A stretch of 64,000 bases of DNA from an uncultured Acidobacteriaceae bacterium (GTDB taxonomy: Bacteria; Acidobacteriota; Terriglobia; Terriglobales; Acidobacteriaceae). Of this stretch, positions 1-8,907 are shown in pieces. Location: positions 1-64,000 of the forward strand of contig CAIWFH010000032.1 in the NCBI GenBank assembly GCA_903911925.1. Direction: 5' to 3'. The position numbers were made by a program, and so were the translations under genes. The notes beneath the pieces are model-generated. The model made no database searches. It saw only the letters and a list, made by a program, of their open reading frames with translations, and was not told the origin of the DNA. The stretch's first letter is position 1. Every line of letters starts with the position of its first letter.

Positions 1-204
1 GGAAAGCCTGTACGGCTTCCCCCGCGCCTATGCAACCTGCCGACCCGACCGAAAAAATCCAATCGATCAGAAGTCCGCAAACTCCCACGAAAGATCAAAC
101 TGCGCACCGGAAATCACTATCCCCGACAGTCTCCTAGGCTTTGATCTTCAAAAGCCGAAAGAGGCCGGGCGCCCCAGGTCCCGATACTGGGACCTGGGAT
201 ACCA
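1..204. other. Left edge, no gene recognised
   Basis: I see no supported gene in this stretch, which lies beyond the 3' end of the gnd gene. It contains the inverted repeat listed separately at 173-198. A short imperfect hairpin at the extreme left edge is too weak to call. Confidence 0.5.
173..198 (-). terminator. Perfect 10-bp inverted repeat just after gnd
   Basis: The arms CCCAGGTCCC (173-182) and GGGACCTGGG (189-198) are exact reverse complements around a 6-base loop. The repeat begins a few bases past the gnd stop codon on the minus strand. There is no clean T run directly after it, only a T-rich stretch further on, so it may be an intrinsic terminator of low strength, an mRNA 3'-end hairpin, or an unrelated repeat. 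Confidence 0.4.
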
Positions 205-1665
205 CTACGCGTTGTAAGTCCCGGAAGAAACCCGGCCTCCGTGGCCTGTCCAGTTCGTGTGGAAGAATTTTCCGCGCGGCTGGTCTACGCGCTCGTAGGT
301 ATGCGCGCCGAAGAAATCACGCTGCGCTTGAAGCAGGTTCGCGGGCAGGCGCTCGGTGCGGATGCCGTCAAAGAACGCCAGTGCCGTGGAGAACGCCGGA
401 GTGGGCACGCCAAACTCGATGGCATGCACCAGCGCCTTGCGCCATGACGTTTGGTATTCGTTGAGCGCAGCGGAGAAAAAGCTGTCGAGCAGCAGATTTT
501 GCAGACTCGGATTCTTGTCGAAGGCTTCCTTGATCTTGCCCAGGAAGCGGCTGCGGATGATGCATCCGCCGCGCCACATCAGTGCGATGCCGCCCAGGTT
601 CAGCTTCCAGCCGTTCTCTTTGGCCGCGGCCATCAGCAGCATGTAGCCCTGCGCGTACGAGATCATCTTGGAGCAGTAAAGCGCGCGGCGCACATCCTCA
701 ATAAACATTGCGCGATCACCGACGGCTGCTTTTGTCGCCGGGCCTTCAAGGATTTTGGAAGCCGTGACCCGCTCCTCTTTCAGCGCCGAGAGGCAGCGCG
801 CGAATACCGACTCGCCGATGAGAGTCACAGGCCGGCCGAGATCGAGCGCGCTAATCGCGGTCCACTTGCCGGTTCCCTTCTGGCCTGAAGTATCGAGAAT
901 CTTGTCGACGATGGGCTGGCCGTCTTCGTCTTTTTTGGCGAAGATCTGGGTGGTGATGTCGATTAAATAACTGTCCAACTCGCCCTTGTTCCACTCGCCG
1001 AAGACATCGTGGAGTTCATCCGCGTTGAGGCCGAGTCCTTTTTGCAACAAGTCGTAGGCCTCGGAGATCAACTGCATGTCGCCGTACTCGATGCCGTTGT
1101 GGACCATTTTGACATAGTGCCCGGCGCCGTCTTCGCCCACCCAATCACAGCACGGCGTGCCGTCATCGACCTTGGCAGCAATCGCCTGGAAGATCGGCTT
1201 CACCGCCGGCCACGCGGCGGGATTGCCGCCCGGCATGATCGACGGGCCATTGCGCGCGCCTTCTTCGCCGCCGGAGACGCCGGTGCCGATGAACAGAATG
1301 CCCTTGGCGGCCAGGTCTTTTGTGCGGCGATTCGAATCGGTAAACAGCGAGTTGCCGCCGTCGATGATGATGTCGCCCTTTTCCAGACAAGGCAACAGTT
1401 CTTCAATGACCGTGTCGACCGAGTCGCCGGCTTTGACCATCAGCATGACGCGGCGGGGGCGCTTGAGCAGCCCGGTCAGTTCTTCAATGGAGTGCGCGCC
1501 CGCTATCTGCGTGCCCTTGGCTTCGTCGGCCAGGAAGTCAGCGACCTTGGAGACGGTGCGGTTGAAGACCGCAACCTTGAATCCATGGTCGTTCATGTTG
1601 AGGACAAGGTTCTGTCCCATCACGGCAAGGCCGATGAGGCCAATATCACACGATGCTTCAGGCAT
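205..1665 (-). CDS. gnd: 6-phosphogluconate dehydrogenase, decarboxylating
   Basis: Cytosolic enzyme of the oxidative pentose phosphate pathway; it oxidises and decarboxylates 6-phosphogluconate to ribulose 5-phosphate with NADP(+). The 486-residue length is that of the long, dimeric Gnd class. The N-terminal Rossmann fold is visible as [16 protein letters not shown], with the NRT stretch that reads the cofactor 2'-phosphate. The active-site helix [13 protein letters not shown] carries the catalytic Lys and Glu, and QKGTGKWT is the usual substrate-binding segment. GGAGACTTT precedes the ATG. It lies 45 bp downstream of the sugar kinase gene on the same strand, and both follow larA, so it probably belongs to a sugar-acid operon rather than being a lone housekeeping gene. 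Whether another gnd copy exists elsewhere cannot be judged here. Confidence 0.95.
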   Translation of the reverse strand: MPEASCDIGLIGLAVMGQNLVLNMNDHGFKVAVFNRTVSKVADFLADEAKGTQIAGAHSIEELTGLLKRPRRVMLMVKAGDSVDTVIEELLPCLEKGDIIIDGGNSLFTDSNRRTKDLAAKGILFIGTGVSGGEEGARNGPSIMPGGNPAAWPAVKPIFQAIAAKVDDGTPCCDWVGEDGAGHYVKMVHNGIEYGDMQLISEAYDLLQKGLGLNADELHDVFGEWNKGELDSYLIDITTQIFAKKDEDGQPIVDKILDTSGQKGTGKWTAISALDLGRPVTLIGESVFARCLSALKEERVTASKILEGPATKAAVGDRAMFIEDVRRALYCSKMISYAQGYMLLMAAAKENGWKLNLGGIALMWRGGCIIRSRFLGKIKEAFDKNPSLQNLLLDSFFSAALNEYQTSWRKALVHAIEFGVPTPAFSTALAFFDGIRTERLPANLLQAQRDFFGAHTYERVDQPRGKFFHTNWTGHGGRVSSGTYNA

Positions 1666-1710
1666 AAAGTCTCCAATAGTTTCTGGATCGGTTGTTAGCG
1701 AGTTAACGAG

Positions 1711-2793
1711 TCAGCGTTGGATACGCGCGGAGGCGCCTTGCGCGAATGCTTTCACCTGCTCACAAGTGGCCATCGTCGTGTCGCCGGGATACGTGGTCAG
1801 CAGCGCGCCATGCGCCCAGCCCAATTTGAGGGCCTGCTCGGGCGATTCACCGGTCAGCAAGCCATAGATAAATCCGGCCGCAAAGCCGTCGCCGCCGCCC
1901 ACACGGTCCAGCACGTCCAACTCAGCCGTTGGCGCAGTGTAGGTCTTCCCATCCATCCATGCAACCGCGCTCCAACTGTGATGACTGGTTGAATGCACCT
2001 CGCGCAGAGTGGTGGCTACCACCTTGGCCTGCGGATGCTTCTTGACCACGGCATCGATCATGCCGAAGAACACGCTGGGGTCGAGCTTTGATTTTGCTGC
2101 TACTTCAGGTCCCGGAATGCCCAGGCCCTTTTGCAGATCCTCTTCGTTGCCGATCAGCACGTCGACGTTTTCAACGATTTTGCCGATGGTCTCAACGGCG
2201 CGCTCTTCACCGCCTTGAATCTTCCAAAGCTTTTCACGGAAATTCAGATCGAACGAAGTTACTGCGCCGGCTTCCTTGGCGGCTTTCATCATCTCCGCTG
2301 CCAACGCCGCCGTGGTGGGCGAGAGCGCGGCGAACAATCCGCCGCAGTGAACCCAGCGCACGCCGCCGGCAAAAATCGCCTTCCAGTCAAAGTCGCCGGG
2401 CTTCAGCAGCGCGCCCGCCTCGTTGCAGCGGTTGTAGAAAACAACCGGAGCGCGCAAGCCGTGACCGCGGTCGCTGTAAACGGTGGCCATGTTGGGGCCG
2501 GTGACGCCGTCGTGCTTGAAGTGTTTGTAGAACGGCTTGACGCCCATGGCGCGCACCCGCTCGGCAATGAGGTCGCCGATGGGATAGTCGCTCATGGCGC
2601 TGACGATGGCCGTCTTCATGCCGAAGCAGTCGGCAAGGTTGGCGGCAACGTTAAATTCGCCGCCGCTAACGTGAATGGTGCATTGCGTCGCCTTGCGGAA
2701 GGGGACAATGCCCGGATCGAGGCGGTTGACCAACGCACCCAGAGCCAGAAAATCTATTTCACCATTTGCAGGAATCTTCAACCCACCAGCCAT
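1711..2793 (-). CDS. kdgK: PfkB-family sugar kinase, probably 2-keto-3-deoxygluconate kinase
   Basis: A ribokinase/PfkB-fold kinase of 360 residues when started at the ATG at 2793, which has GGAGTG upstream and begins MAGGLKIPANG; the open frame extends 35 codons further but that part does not look like the family. Visible hallmarks are SGGEFNVAANLADCFG near the N terminus (sugar binding) and the C-terminal anion-hole and catalytic Asp motif VGGGDGFAAGF. Family members phosphorylate 2-keto-3-deoxygluconate, fructose or related sugars; the KDG assignment rests on overall resemblance and on neighbours that handle sugar acids (LarA homologue upstream, Gnd downstream). A 5-keto-gluconate or other ketose kinase remains possible. 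It sits downstream of a 112-bp inverted-repeat element inside the larA-kdgK gap. Confidence 0.7.
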   Translation of the reverse strand: MAGGLKIPANGEIDFLALGALVNRLDPGIVPFRKATQCTIHVSGGEFNVAANLADCFGMKTAIVSAMSDYPIGDLIAERVRAMGVKPFYKHFKHDGVTGPNMATVYSDRGHGLRAPVVFYNRCNEAGALLKPGDFDWKAIFAGGVRWVHCGGLFAALSPTTAALAAEMMKAAKEAGAVTSFDLNFREKLWKIQGGEERAVETIGKIVENVDVLIGNEEDLQKGLGIPGPEVAAKSKLDPSVFFGMIDAVVKKHPQAKVVATTLREVHSTSHHSWSAVAWMDGKTYTAPTAELDVLDRVGGGDGFAAGFIYGLLTGESPEQALKLGWAHGALLTTYPGDTTMATCEQVKAFAQGASARIQR

Positions 2794-2828
2794 CGGGCGT
2801 TCACTCCATTTCTTAGACAGAACTCTAG

Positions 2829-2940
2829 AGCGGTTCCAGAATTCACGTGCCCTTTTGAGAGCGGTGAAAGGCGCCATTTTCTTGAGGGAAAATGGCACTT
2901 AGTAGTTGCGGTTTCGGGGTACAACAATTCTGGAACCGCT
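2829..2940. repeat. 112-bp element with 15-bp terminal inverted repeats
   Basis: The ends AGCGGTTCCAGAATT (2829-2843) and AATTCTGGAACCGCT (2926-2940) are perfect reverse complements. Inside lies a second inverted repeat, GCCATTTT (2873-2880) and AAAATGGC (2889-2896). No clear target-site duplication is visible. It occupies most of the space between larA and kdgK. It could be a small non-autonomous insertion (MITE-like) or a structured intercistronic RNA. No second copy was seen in the window. Confidence 0.65.
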
Positions 2941-2989
2941 GTAACGCCCGCAGCATTGTGCGAGCGGACTCTCCCCATCATAAAGCGTT

Positions 2990-4300
2990 TTATCGCTGCG
3001 CCGCAGTTACCTGCTCGTGCGATACATCCGCCGCAAAGCGGGAGCGCTCGGCCCACAGTCCAAGCGCTGGATTGGAGATAAAGAAGACATCTTCGCCGTC
3101 GACTCGGTTGTAGCCGTCTTTCAGTTTGGCTGGATCGTAGCGCTGCAACATTTCCGAGAGGTCGCCGTATTGAAAGCCTGCACCTTCGATCTCTTCCCTG
3201 CTCAACATGCCGGGGCACCAGGTGATTTTGAACCGGCCCTCAGAGGAGCTGTGCATGAGGTGCGCGGCAGCGCCGAGGCTTGCGGCAAGGTCTTCGTTGG
3301 CGTTGACGGCGGCCAGCGTTGCCGGGGTTCCGAAGTAGCCGTACTTGCGGATCAGCGCGTCAATGGCCTTGTCTTCGCCGAATTCCCTCACGCCTGGCGC
3401 GATAATAATGAGTTCCGCGCCATCAGCCAGCGCCATGCGGGTGCGATAGACAGCCTTGTTGCCGATCCATGTGGAGTGGAATTCTTCCGGCTGCAGATAG
3501 ACAACGGCTTTGCGGATTGGCGCTTCGAGCATCTCGAAGTTCACCTTCAGGCTGAGTTCGGCGGCCAAGTAAAAGGCCTCCGCGTCATCTCCAACGAACA
3601 GCCCGCGCACCGCCAGCGTGCCGTCAAGCCTGCGGCCGACTACGGTCATTGCGTACACGATGGGCAGGTGCCGCAGGTAATTGTCTGACGCAGAGTTGAG
3701 CAGGGTGCGCACCGGGTTGACGGCGCGGCCCATGATCCGCTCGGAACCGTAGACGGCGCTGAGGTAGTGGCTGCGGTTGATGCCCTCGGGACCGCCGGTG
3801 CCTACAAGGATGTTCTTGTTGTAGTTGGCCATGCCGATGACTTCATGCGGCACCACCTGGCCGATGGAGAGAATGAGGTCAAAGCCGCCCTGCGAGATGA
3901 GCCGGTTCACCTGCACCGGCCAGGCGAAATCGAGCTTGCCTTCTGAAAGCTCGCGAACAAACTCCGCCGGAACCTCGCCCAGCGTTTCTACGTCGGTGCG
4001 CCAGTTGTGCACCTTAAAGAGGCTGTGCGGCACGCCGGGAAACATGTGGTCGAGCTGGTCAGGCCGCATGGGGGTATGGGTGCCCAACGCGGGCATCACA
4101 ACCTTGAGGCGGTCGCCGTAGTATTGCCAGGCGTAGCGGGTCAACTCGCCAGCGCGGGAGTGCTCGCGGCTCTGGTCGGGGGGCACCACCATCACGCGAT
4201 TGCGCGCGCCGAGACTGGCCAGGGCTTCTGTAAGCAGTTCATTCAACTGCAGGGGTGGAAAATCGGTATCTACGCTCCCCTTGGCACAACAGACGCTCAT
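2990..4300 (-). CDS. LarA-family (DUF2088) nickel-pincer racemase/epimerase homologue
   Basis: A 436-residue cytosolic protein of the lactate racemase family. The residues that in L. plantarum LarA bind substrate and the nickel-pincer cofactor are all recognisable: His75 in GTHTPM, His152 in PHEVIG, Lys162 in NYNKN (the lysine that carries the pincer nucleotide) and His178 in NRSH. The 152-162-178 spacing (10 and 16) equals the known 174-184-200 spacing of LarA. Family members epimerise the alpha-hydroxy carbon of short 2-hydroxyacids, and some act on sugar acids. Here the kdgK and gnd genes lie directly downstream, so an aldonate or uronate-derived sugar acid is the likelier substrate than lactate. 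The biosynthesis genes larB, larC and larE are not in the window. GGAGGTG precedes the ATG, and the start overlaps the stop of an upstream remnant by four bases (ATGA). Confidence 0.8.
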   Translation of the reverse strand: MSVCCAKGSVDTDFPPLQLNELLTEALASLGARNRVMVVPPDQSREHSRAGELTRYAWQYYGDRLKVVMPALGTHTPMRPDQLDHMFPGVPHSLFKVHNWRTDVETLGEVPAEFVRELSEGKLDFAWPVQVNRLISQGGFDLILSIGQVVPHEVIGMANYNKNILVGTGGPEGINRSHYLSAVYGSERIMGRAVNPVRTLLNSASDNYLRHLPIVYAMTVVGRRLDGTLAVRGLFVGDDAEAFYLAAELSLKVNFEMLEAPIRKAVVYLQPEEFHSTWIGNKAVYRTRMALADGAELIIIAPGVREFGEDKAIDALIRKYGYFGTPATLAAVNANEDLAASLGAAAHLMHSSSEGRFKITWCPGMLSREEIEGAGFQYGDLSEMLQRYDPAKLKDGYNRVDGEDVFFISNPALGLWAERSRFAADVSHEQVTAAQR

Positions 4301-4564
4301 ACGGCAGGCACCTCCACTTTATAAGCCGGCTCAAACTCCACGCGAGCCATGGGAGCCGTGGCCACTCGTCCGGCTGCATCAACAGGCCCTCGCTTCGAAC
4401 GATAGTCGAGTTCCGACGTTCACGGCAAATTCAACGATTGGCCGCTGGCTGTCGAGTCGAATCGGAACGGCCTTGAAGACAGGGCCCTCAGGCTTTGGCG
4501 AACATTGCGCAACGATGGAAGAAAGGCCAAACTGGTATTGATGCCGCCTCCGTTTAATGTCCAT
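4297..4564 (-). pseudogene. Frameshifted 3' remnant of an unknown gene upstream of larA
   Basis: Two consecutive reading frames on the minus strand look like one protein. The first runs from about 4564 and contains FKAVPIRLDSQRP and FAVNVGTRLSFEAR, then stops at 4379. The second frame, read through the same point, ends with PMARVEFEPAYKVEVPAV and a TGA that overlaps the larA ATG by four bases, as in translationally coupled genes. Removing one G from the GGG near 4388 joins the frames smoothly (SFEARPVDAAGRV). This implies either a decayed gene whose 5' part has been lost against the MFS promoter region, or a sequencing error in a small gene of about 88 residues. The product is unrecognised; the alternating hydrophobic pattern suggests beta strands. 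Confidence 0.4.
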
Positions 4565-4607
4565 TCGGATGGCCAAAATGCTGATTGCTGAAGGGGATAC
4601 CTGACGA

Positions 4608-5951
4608 ATGGCTGCGGATGAAAAGGGCCTCCTGAACGCTATCGAGGAACCGAAGGGCGACCAAACCGCCCCACTTCCTGGCGGCATGTCACACGCGTGG
4701 CGCGCGCTGAGCCATCGCAACTTCAGGCTTTTTTTTGCCGGGCAAAGCATATCGCTGATCGGCACGTGGATGACGCGCATTGCCACGGCGTGGCTGGTCT
4801 ACCGGCTCACGCATTCGGCGCTGCTGCTGGGCACGGTCAGTTTCATGGGGCAGATACCGACATTTTTGCTCGCGCCTTTTGCCGGCGTTTGGATTGACCG
4901 GCTCAATCGGCGGCAGGTGCTGGTGTGGACGCAGGCCCTATCGATGGTGCAGTCGCTAGGCCTGGCTGCGCTGACTCTTTCGGGCCGCGTGACCATTCCG
5001 TGGATTCTTGGCTTGAGCGTGATGCAGGGGCTGATCAATGCCTTCGACATGCCGGGCCGGCAATCGTTCATGGTATACATGGTCGGTGATCGGCGCGACC
5101 TGGGCAACGCCATCGCAATCAACTCGTCGATGGTAAACATGGCGCGTCTGGTTGGCCCCTCGCTGGCAGGCATGTTAATTGCAGCCACCAGCGAGGGCTG
5201 GTGCTTTCTCATCGACGGCGTCAGCTACCTGGCGGTCATCGCATCGCTGCTGGCCATGCGGCTTCCGGCCGCTGAGACGGCGCGAAAGACCACAACGATG
5301 CTGGCCGAATTGAAGGCTGGTTGGACCTACGTGTCGGAATTTCTGCCGGTGCGGACGATTCTGCTTTTATTTGCCATCGTGAGTTTGATGGGCATGCCCT
5401 TTGTGGTGCTGATGCCCATTTTTGCCGCACAGGTTCTGCACGGCGGGCCGCATACCCTCGGTTTCCTGATGGGCGCCATGGGCGTGGGAGCGCTGGTCTC
5501 GGCGCTTTCGCTGGCGGCGCGCAGAAATGTGCGCGGCCTGGTGCGCATCATTCCCATGGCCGCGGCCGTTTTCGGAATCGGACTGATCGGATTCGGTTTG
5601 TCGCGGGTCTTCTGGCTCTCGATGGTGATGGTGCTGATCGCAGGCATGGGCATGATGCAGGGCATGGCGGCCAGCAATACAGTCATCCAGACCATTGTCA
5701 CCGACGACAAGCGCGGACGAGTGATGGGCTACTACACTATGGCGTTTATGGGAATGGCGCCATTTGGCAGCCTGCTGGCGGGGAGCCTGGCGCATGCCAT
5801 CGGCGCTCCGTGGACGGTAATCATCAACGGTGCGTCGATTCTGCTCGGGGCTGGCTGGTTCGTTACGCGCTTGCCCGCGGTGCGCGACGCAATCCGGCCC
5901 ATCTATCGCGAGATGGGGTTTCTGCCCTCTGATGAAGGAGTTCCTCAATGA
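4608..5951 (+). CDS. MFS transporter of the MFS_3 / EntS-like exporter type
   Basis: A 447-residue integral membrane protein with about 12 hydrophobic segments, starting with a cytosolic N terminus and the typical HRNFRLFFAGQSISLIGTWM entry to the first helix. PFAGVWIDRLNRRQVL matches the conserved loop between helices 2 and 3 (G-x-x-x-D-R-x-x-R-R), the diagnostic MFS signature. The pattern fits the group that includes enterobactin exporter EntS and many unassigned drug or metabolite exporters, so the substrate cannot be named. It is transcribed away from larA and is followed by convergent aldolase genes, so it is probably monocistronic and not obviously part of the sugar system. Confidence 0.85.
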   Translation: MAADEKGLLNAIEEPKGDQTAPLPGGMSHAWRALSHRNFRLFFAGQSISLIGTWMTRIATAWLVYRLTHSALLLGTVSFMGQIPTFLLAPFAGVWIDRLNRRQVLVWTQALSMVQSLGLAALTLSGRVTIPWILGLSVMQGLINAFDMPGRQSFMVYMVGDRRDLGNAIAINSSMVNMARLVGPSLAGMLIAATSEGWCFLIDGVSYLAVIASLLAMRLPAAETARKTTTMLAELKAGWTYVSEFLPVRTILLLFAIVSLMGMPFVVLMPIFAAQVLHGGPHTLGFLMGAMGVGALVSALSLAARRNVRGLVRIIPMAAAVFGIGLIGFGLSRVFWLSMVMVLIAGMGMMQGMAASNTVIQTIVTDDKRGRVMGYYTMAFMGMAPFGSLLAGSLAHAIGAPWTVIINGASILLGAGWFVTRLPAVRDAIRPIYREMGFLPSDEGVPQ

Positions 5952-5980
5952 GCAACGCGCCAACAGGGCGGAATCTGCGA

Positions 5981-6925
5981 TCAAGTTTGTGAAATAACCT
6001 GGGATGCGGCGATGAGTCCGAGTTCCTCGCTGAGGACCTGGATTGTTGCATCGTATACGGCCTGCTGCGCTGCGGCTTTGGACTTCGCAACATTCGCTTC
6101 GTAGGGCTGGCGGATGGCGGTGGCGATGTTGATTTTCGCGATTCCGCGCCGGAAGGCCTGGTGAATGTATTCGCGCCGGATTCCGGTGCCGCCATGCAAG
6201 ACCAGTGGAACCTGCGCGGCCGCATAAATGCTCTGCAATTGATCGAGATTCAGCCTCGCTTCCACTTTCTTTCCGGAACGGACCGACGCGGCAATTGCAC
6301 CGTGGACGTTGCCGATGGCGACGGAGAGCCAATCCACCCCCGTTTCGGCCACAAATCGCTTGGCGGCCTCTGGCGTGGTGAATCCCTTTCCGCTGGCAAA
6401 CAGTTCTTCGTAGGGCGGCAGAGGGCCGGACTCGTGGCCCATCACCGCGCCCAATTCCCCCTCGACGGGAATGCCGGCCGCGTGGGCGATTCGGGTAATC
6501 CGGCGCGTGGCATCGATGTTGTCTTCAAGCGACAGCCGTGAGCCGTCCACCATGACGGACCCATAGCCCAGATCGATGGCTTCACGGATGACGGATTCGT
6601 AGTCCACCTCGAGATTGTCCTCGTCGATGACCGGGACGTGATCGAGGTGCAGGCGCGTAAAACGCTCATCCTTCACGCTCTGGTATTCGTCGTAGACTGC
6701 CTTGAGACTGCCGGACTCAAACTTGATCCACTCCAGGCGGGCGACGGCGATGAGGCCAAAGACGCCGGATGTGCGCAAGGCAGCCACCACTGGTTCCATC
6801 ATCGGCAAATAAGGTATGTTGAAGGCGGGAATCACAGCGGGGACCTTACCTTGAGGGTCGATGCCGAGTTGCTTGAGCAGGGTGCGCTGCGGGGTGCTTT
6901 CTGTTGTGTCGAGTTTGTCGGTCAT
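5981..6925 (-). CDS. Class II (zinc) ketose-bisphosphate aldolase family protein
   Basis: A 314-residue TIM-barrel aldolase of the FbaA/GatY/KbaY family. Zinc and catalytic motifs are visible in order: LHLDHV, VEGELG (the family's VE-x-ELG stretch), IGNVHG and LHGGTGI, followed by KINIAT near the phosphate site. These enzymes split ketose 1-phosphates or 1,6-bisphosphates into dihydroxyacetone phosphate and an aldehyde. The N-terminal segment PAFNIPYLPMM corresponds to the usual AFN start of the barrel. GAGGTGACC precedes the ATG. It is followed at a distance by the MFS gene in convergent orientation and lies just downstream of a second, unrelated (class I) aldolase gene on the same strand, so the two probably form one transcript serving a ketose-phosphate pathway. 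Exact substrate unknown. Confidence 0.85.
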   Translation of the reverse strand: MTDKLDTTESTPQRTLLKQLGIDPQGKVPAVIPAFNIPYLPMMEPVVAALRTSGVFGLIAVARLEWIKFESGSLKAVYDEYQSVKDERFTRLHLDHVPVIDEDNLEVDYESVIREAIDLGYGSVMVDGSRLSLEDNIDATRRITRIAHAAGIPVEGELGAVMGHESGPLPPYEELFASGKGFTTPEAAKRFVAETGVDWLSVAIGNVHGAIAASVRSGKKVEARLNLDQLQSIYAAAQVPLVLHGGTGIRREYIHQAFRRGIAKINIATAIRQPYEANVAKSKAAAQQAVYDATIQVLSEELGLIAASQVISQT

Positions 6926-7034
6926 TTCAGGGTCACCTCGCCAGATGGAAGAATGCTGCGGTTAATTGTAAAGGTTTACATCCGCGTGTAGCGGTCTGAA
7001 GGGAAGAATCCTGACGACCGGTGAGAATTGGGCG

Positions 7035-7826
7035 CTATTTCGGTGACTCATCCAGGGTGGCGCGCAGTTTTCTTAGCGTCGCAACTACATCGGCTGATTG
7101 AAAGACATTGCGCCCAAAGGTCAGTCCGGCCGCACCCGCGGTTACTGCTCCCTTCACGATGTCCATCACTTCCCTTTCGGGCTTCTGAACCCCTCCCAGA
7201 ACAAGTACCGGAGCCGGGCAGTTCTGGATCACATCTTTCATGGTCCCCACGTCCCCGGTGTAGTCGGTTTTCAACACGTCGGCGCCGAGTTCCAGGGCGA
7301 TCCTGGTGTGGAGCTTGATCCATTCCGGGGAGGTCGGATTCGTCAGGCCGATGCCTCTGGCCAGCGTTTCAACAATCAGTGGGATTCCCAGGCGCTCGCA
7401 CTCGCGCGCCACCTCGGCATTGCGCTTGATTTCGCGCGCCTCAAACTCGTTGTCCCCGGTTCCCACAAACAGGTAGGTCATCACAGCATCCGCTCCATAG
7501 CGAAGCGCTTCTTCCGGGTGGACCACCAACTCGCTGTGCAGGGTGGCGCCTGAAGCCGTCGCCGTCCAGGCCGTCGTCCAATCCAGCCGAACAATCAGTG
7601 CCGGCGCGCGTTCGTTCAACAGCCCCTGCCCTGCGATACGCACCATCCCCAGGTTCATCAGCACCGCGTCGGCGCCATTTTCGGCAAAGGTGCGGATCTG
7701 CTGGTGAGGATTCTCTGTGCCGGGCATGAGGCCAAAAATGACCGGGTGATCGAATGCCACTACCAGTGTCTTCCTGTTCGGTCTCAGGAAACGATTCAGC
7801 CGGATCTGTTTTCCAAAGTCGCTCAT
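7035..7826 (-). CDS. DhnA/LsrF-type class I aldolase family protein
   Basis: A 263-residue TIM barrel of the DeoC/LacD superfamily, DhnA-type fructose-bisphosphate aldolase branch. FDHPVIFG near the N terminus is the usual DH-x-x-x-G motif, Lys186 in DVLKTDYTG is the expected Schiff-base lysine, and LVLGG with FGRNVFQ near the C terminus are the phosphate-binding turns. Relatives include archaeal-type FBP aldolase, the LsrF thiolase and sugar-catabolic aldolases, so the reaction is a retro-aldol or related C-C cleavage on a phosphorylated sugar, with the substrate open. GAGGACC precedes the ATG. The gene is divergent from the DeoR-type regulator and shares its control region. Confidence 0.8.
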   Translation of the reverse strand: MSDFGKQIRLNRFLRPNRKTLVVAFDHPVIFGLMPGTENPHQQIRTFAENGADAVLMNLGMVRIAGQGLLNERAPALIVRLDWTTAWTATASGATLHSELVVHPEEALRYGADAVMTYLFVGTGDNEFEAREIKRNAEVARECERLGIPLIVETLARGIGLTNPTSPEWIKLHTRIALELGADVLKTDYTGDVGTMKDVIQNCPAPVLVLGGVQKPEREVMDIVKGAVTAGAAGLTFGRNVFQSADVVATLRKLRATLDESPK

Positions 7827-7993
7827 CTCGAAGGTCCTCGGGCTGCAAGTCGCAGCTTTTCAAGTTCGTATCTTAAACCCGCAAAAGGCGGCTTGTTTCT
7901 AGATGCCCGGCCCGGACGCGATTTCCCGGCCAAATGGCAGCACCAGAGAGCGCATTGGAGAGGCAAAATTCCGCAATTAGATCAACTTCGCTC

Positions 7994-8005
7994 ACAAACG
8001 ATCAT
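7994..8005. promoter_or_regulatory. Operator-like 12-mer upstream of the DeoR-type gene
   Basis: ACAAACGATCAT lies between the divergent class I aldolase and deoR-like genes. A near-identical 12-mer (one mismatch) overlaps the promoter of the dehydrogenase-complex operon at 8911. DeoR-family regulators often bind repeated CGTTTG or TTCGTT-like half-sites, which this resembles on the minus strand. A possible -10 box TATAGT follows at 8013-8018. Confidence 0.45.
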
Positions 8006-8058
8006 TCTGCGGTATAGTCATATCAAGTTCAGCCCGAAAAGGAGCGTCGATTTTCGTC

Positions 8059-8832
8059 ATGCTTGCCGAAGAACGCAGGTTTCGTATTCGCGAAATTCTA
8101 TCCTTGCGGCGCACGATTGCCGCTGCCGAGCTTTGCGAAATGCTTGGCGCAACGGCAGTGACCATCCGCCGGGACCTTGCCGCGCTGGAAGCACAGGGCT
8201 TGCTGGTCCGCTCCCACGGCGGCGCCACTTCGCGCATGTCGAGCACCAATTTTCAGCCCGCCTACGAGACGCTGCTGCGCACCCATAGTAAAGAGAAGGA
8301 AGCCATCGCGCGACGGGCCGAGCACTTGATCGCCGACGGGGATACGGTCTTTCTGGAGAGCAGCACCACGGTTTTCGAGTTGGCCTGCCTGCTGTTTCAG
8401 CGGAACCGGGTCACGGTGGTCACCAATTCCCCGAGCATTGTGTGCGAATTGCAGCAAAGTGCCGGTATTACAGTGCTTTGCACAGGCGGCGACCTGCAGA
8501 AAGACACCTTTTACCTGGCTGGAGAATGGGCGCGGCATGCCTTGTCGGAGATACGCGTGGACAAGGCCGTCATCGGCGTAAGCGCGATCGACTCAACCTA
8601 CGGCATCTCGACTTCAAGACAGGCAGAAGCGCAGATCAAGAGGATGATCCTCAAATCGGCCAAGACCCGCATTGCCCTGGCCGACCACACCAAGTTCGGC
8701 ACGCAGGGATTCGCTCATGTGGGCCCGGTAACCGACATCGACGTGCTGGTTACCGATTCGGGAACCGAAGCCAAATATATCGAACAACTGCGCGAAGCCA
8801 AACTCGATGTGCTGGTGGCTGAGATGAAGTGA
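8059..8832 (+). CDS. DeoR/GlpR-family transcriptional regulator
   Basis: A 257-residue repressor-type regulator. The first 60 residues form the DeoR helix-turn-helix; the recognition helix reads TAVTIRRDLAALEAQGLLVRSHGGA, here split as TAVTIRRDLAALE and GLLVRSHGGA. The rest is the sugar-phosphate-sensing domain related to ribose-5-phosphate isomerase, with FLESSTTVFELA, VTNSPSIV, CTGGDL and ADHTKFG motifs. Members sense phosphorylated sugars and repress the neighbouring catabolic genes. It is divergent from an aldolase gene and immediately upstream of the E2-E3-E1-dehydrogenase operon, and both flanking control regions share the ACAAACG-N-TCAT motif, so it is the likely regulator of both. Confidence 0.9.
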   Translation: MLAEERRFRIREILSLRRTIAAAELCEMLGATAVTIRRDLAALEAQGLLVRSHGGATSRMSSTNFQPAYETLLRTHSKEKEAIARRAEHLIADGDTVFLESSTTVFELACLLFQRNRVTVVTNSPSIVCELQQSAGITVLCTGGDLQKDTFYLAGEWARHALSEIRVDKAVIGVSAIDSTYGISTSRQAEAQIKRMILKSAKTRIALADHTKFGTQGFAHVGPVTDIDVLVTDSGTEAKYIEQLREAKLDVLVAEMK

Positions 8833-8907
8833 AGTAGGCCTTGATGTCGTAAGGCGTGGACGATTCAGGGAACCACGCATTTTCGTTCAAATATGCTCTG
8901 ATTACGT

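Noticed and set aside
1..20. Hairpin at the left edge
   Set aside because: The arms need a bulged base and lie at the window end, so a terminator or tRNA fragment cannot be supported.
2131..3081. 316-codon plus-strand open frame across the kdgK gene
   Set aside because: Antisense to kdgK and to the inverted-repeat element; no family resemblance.
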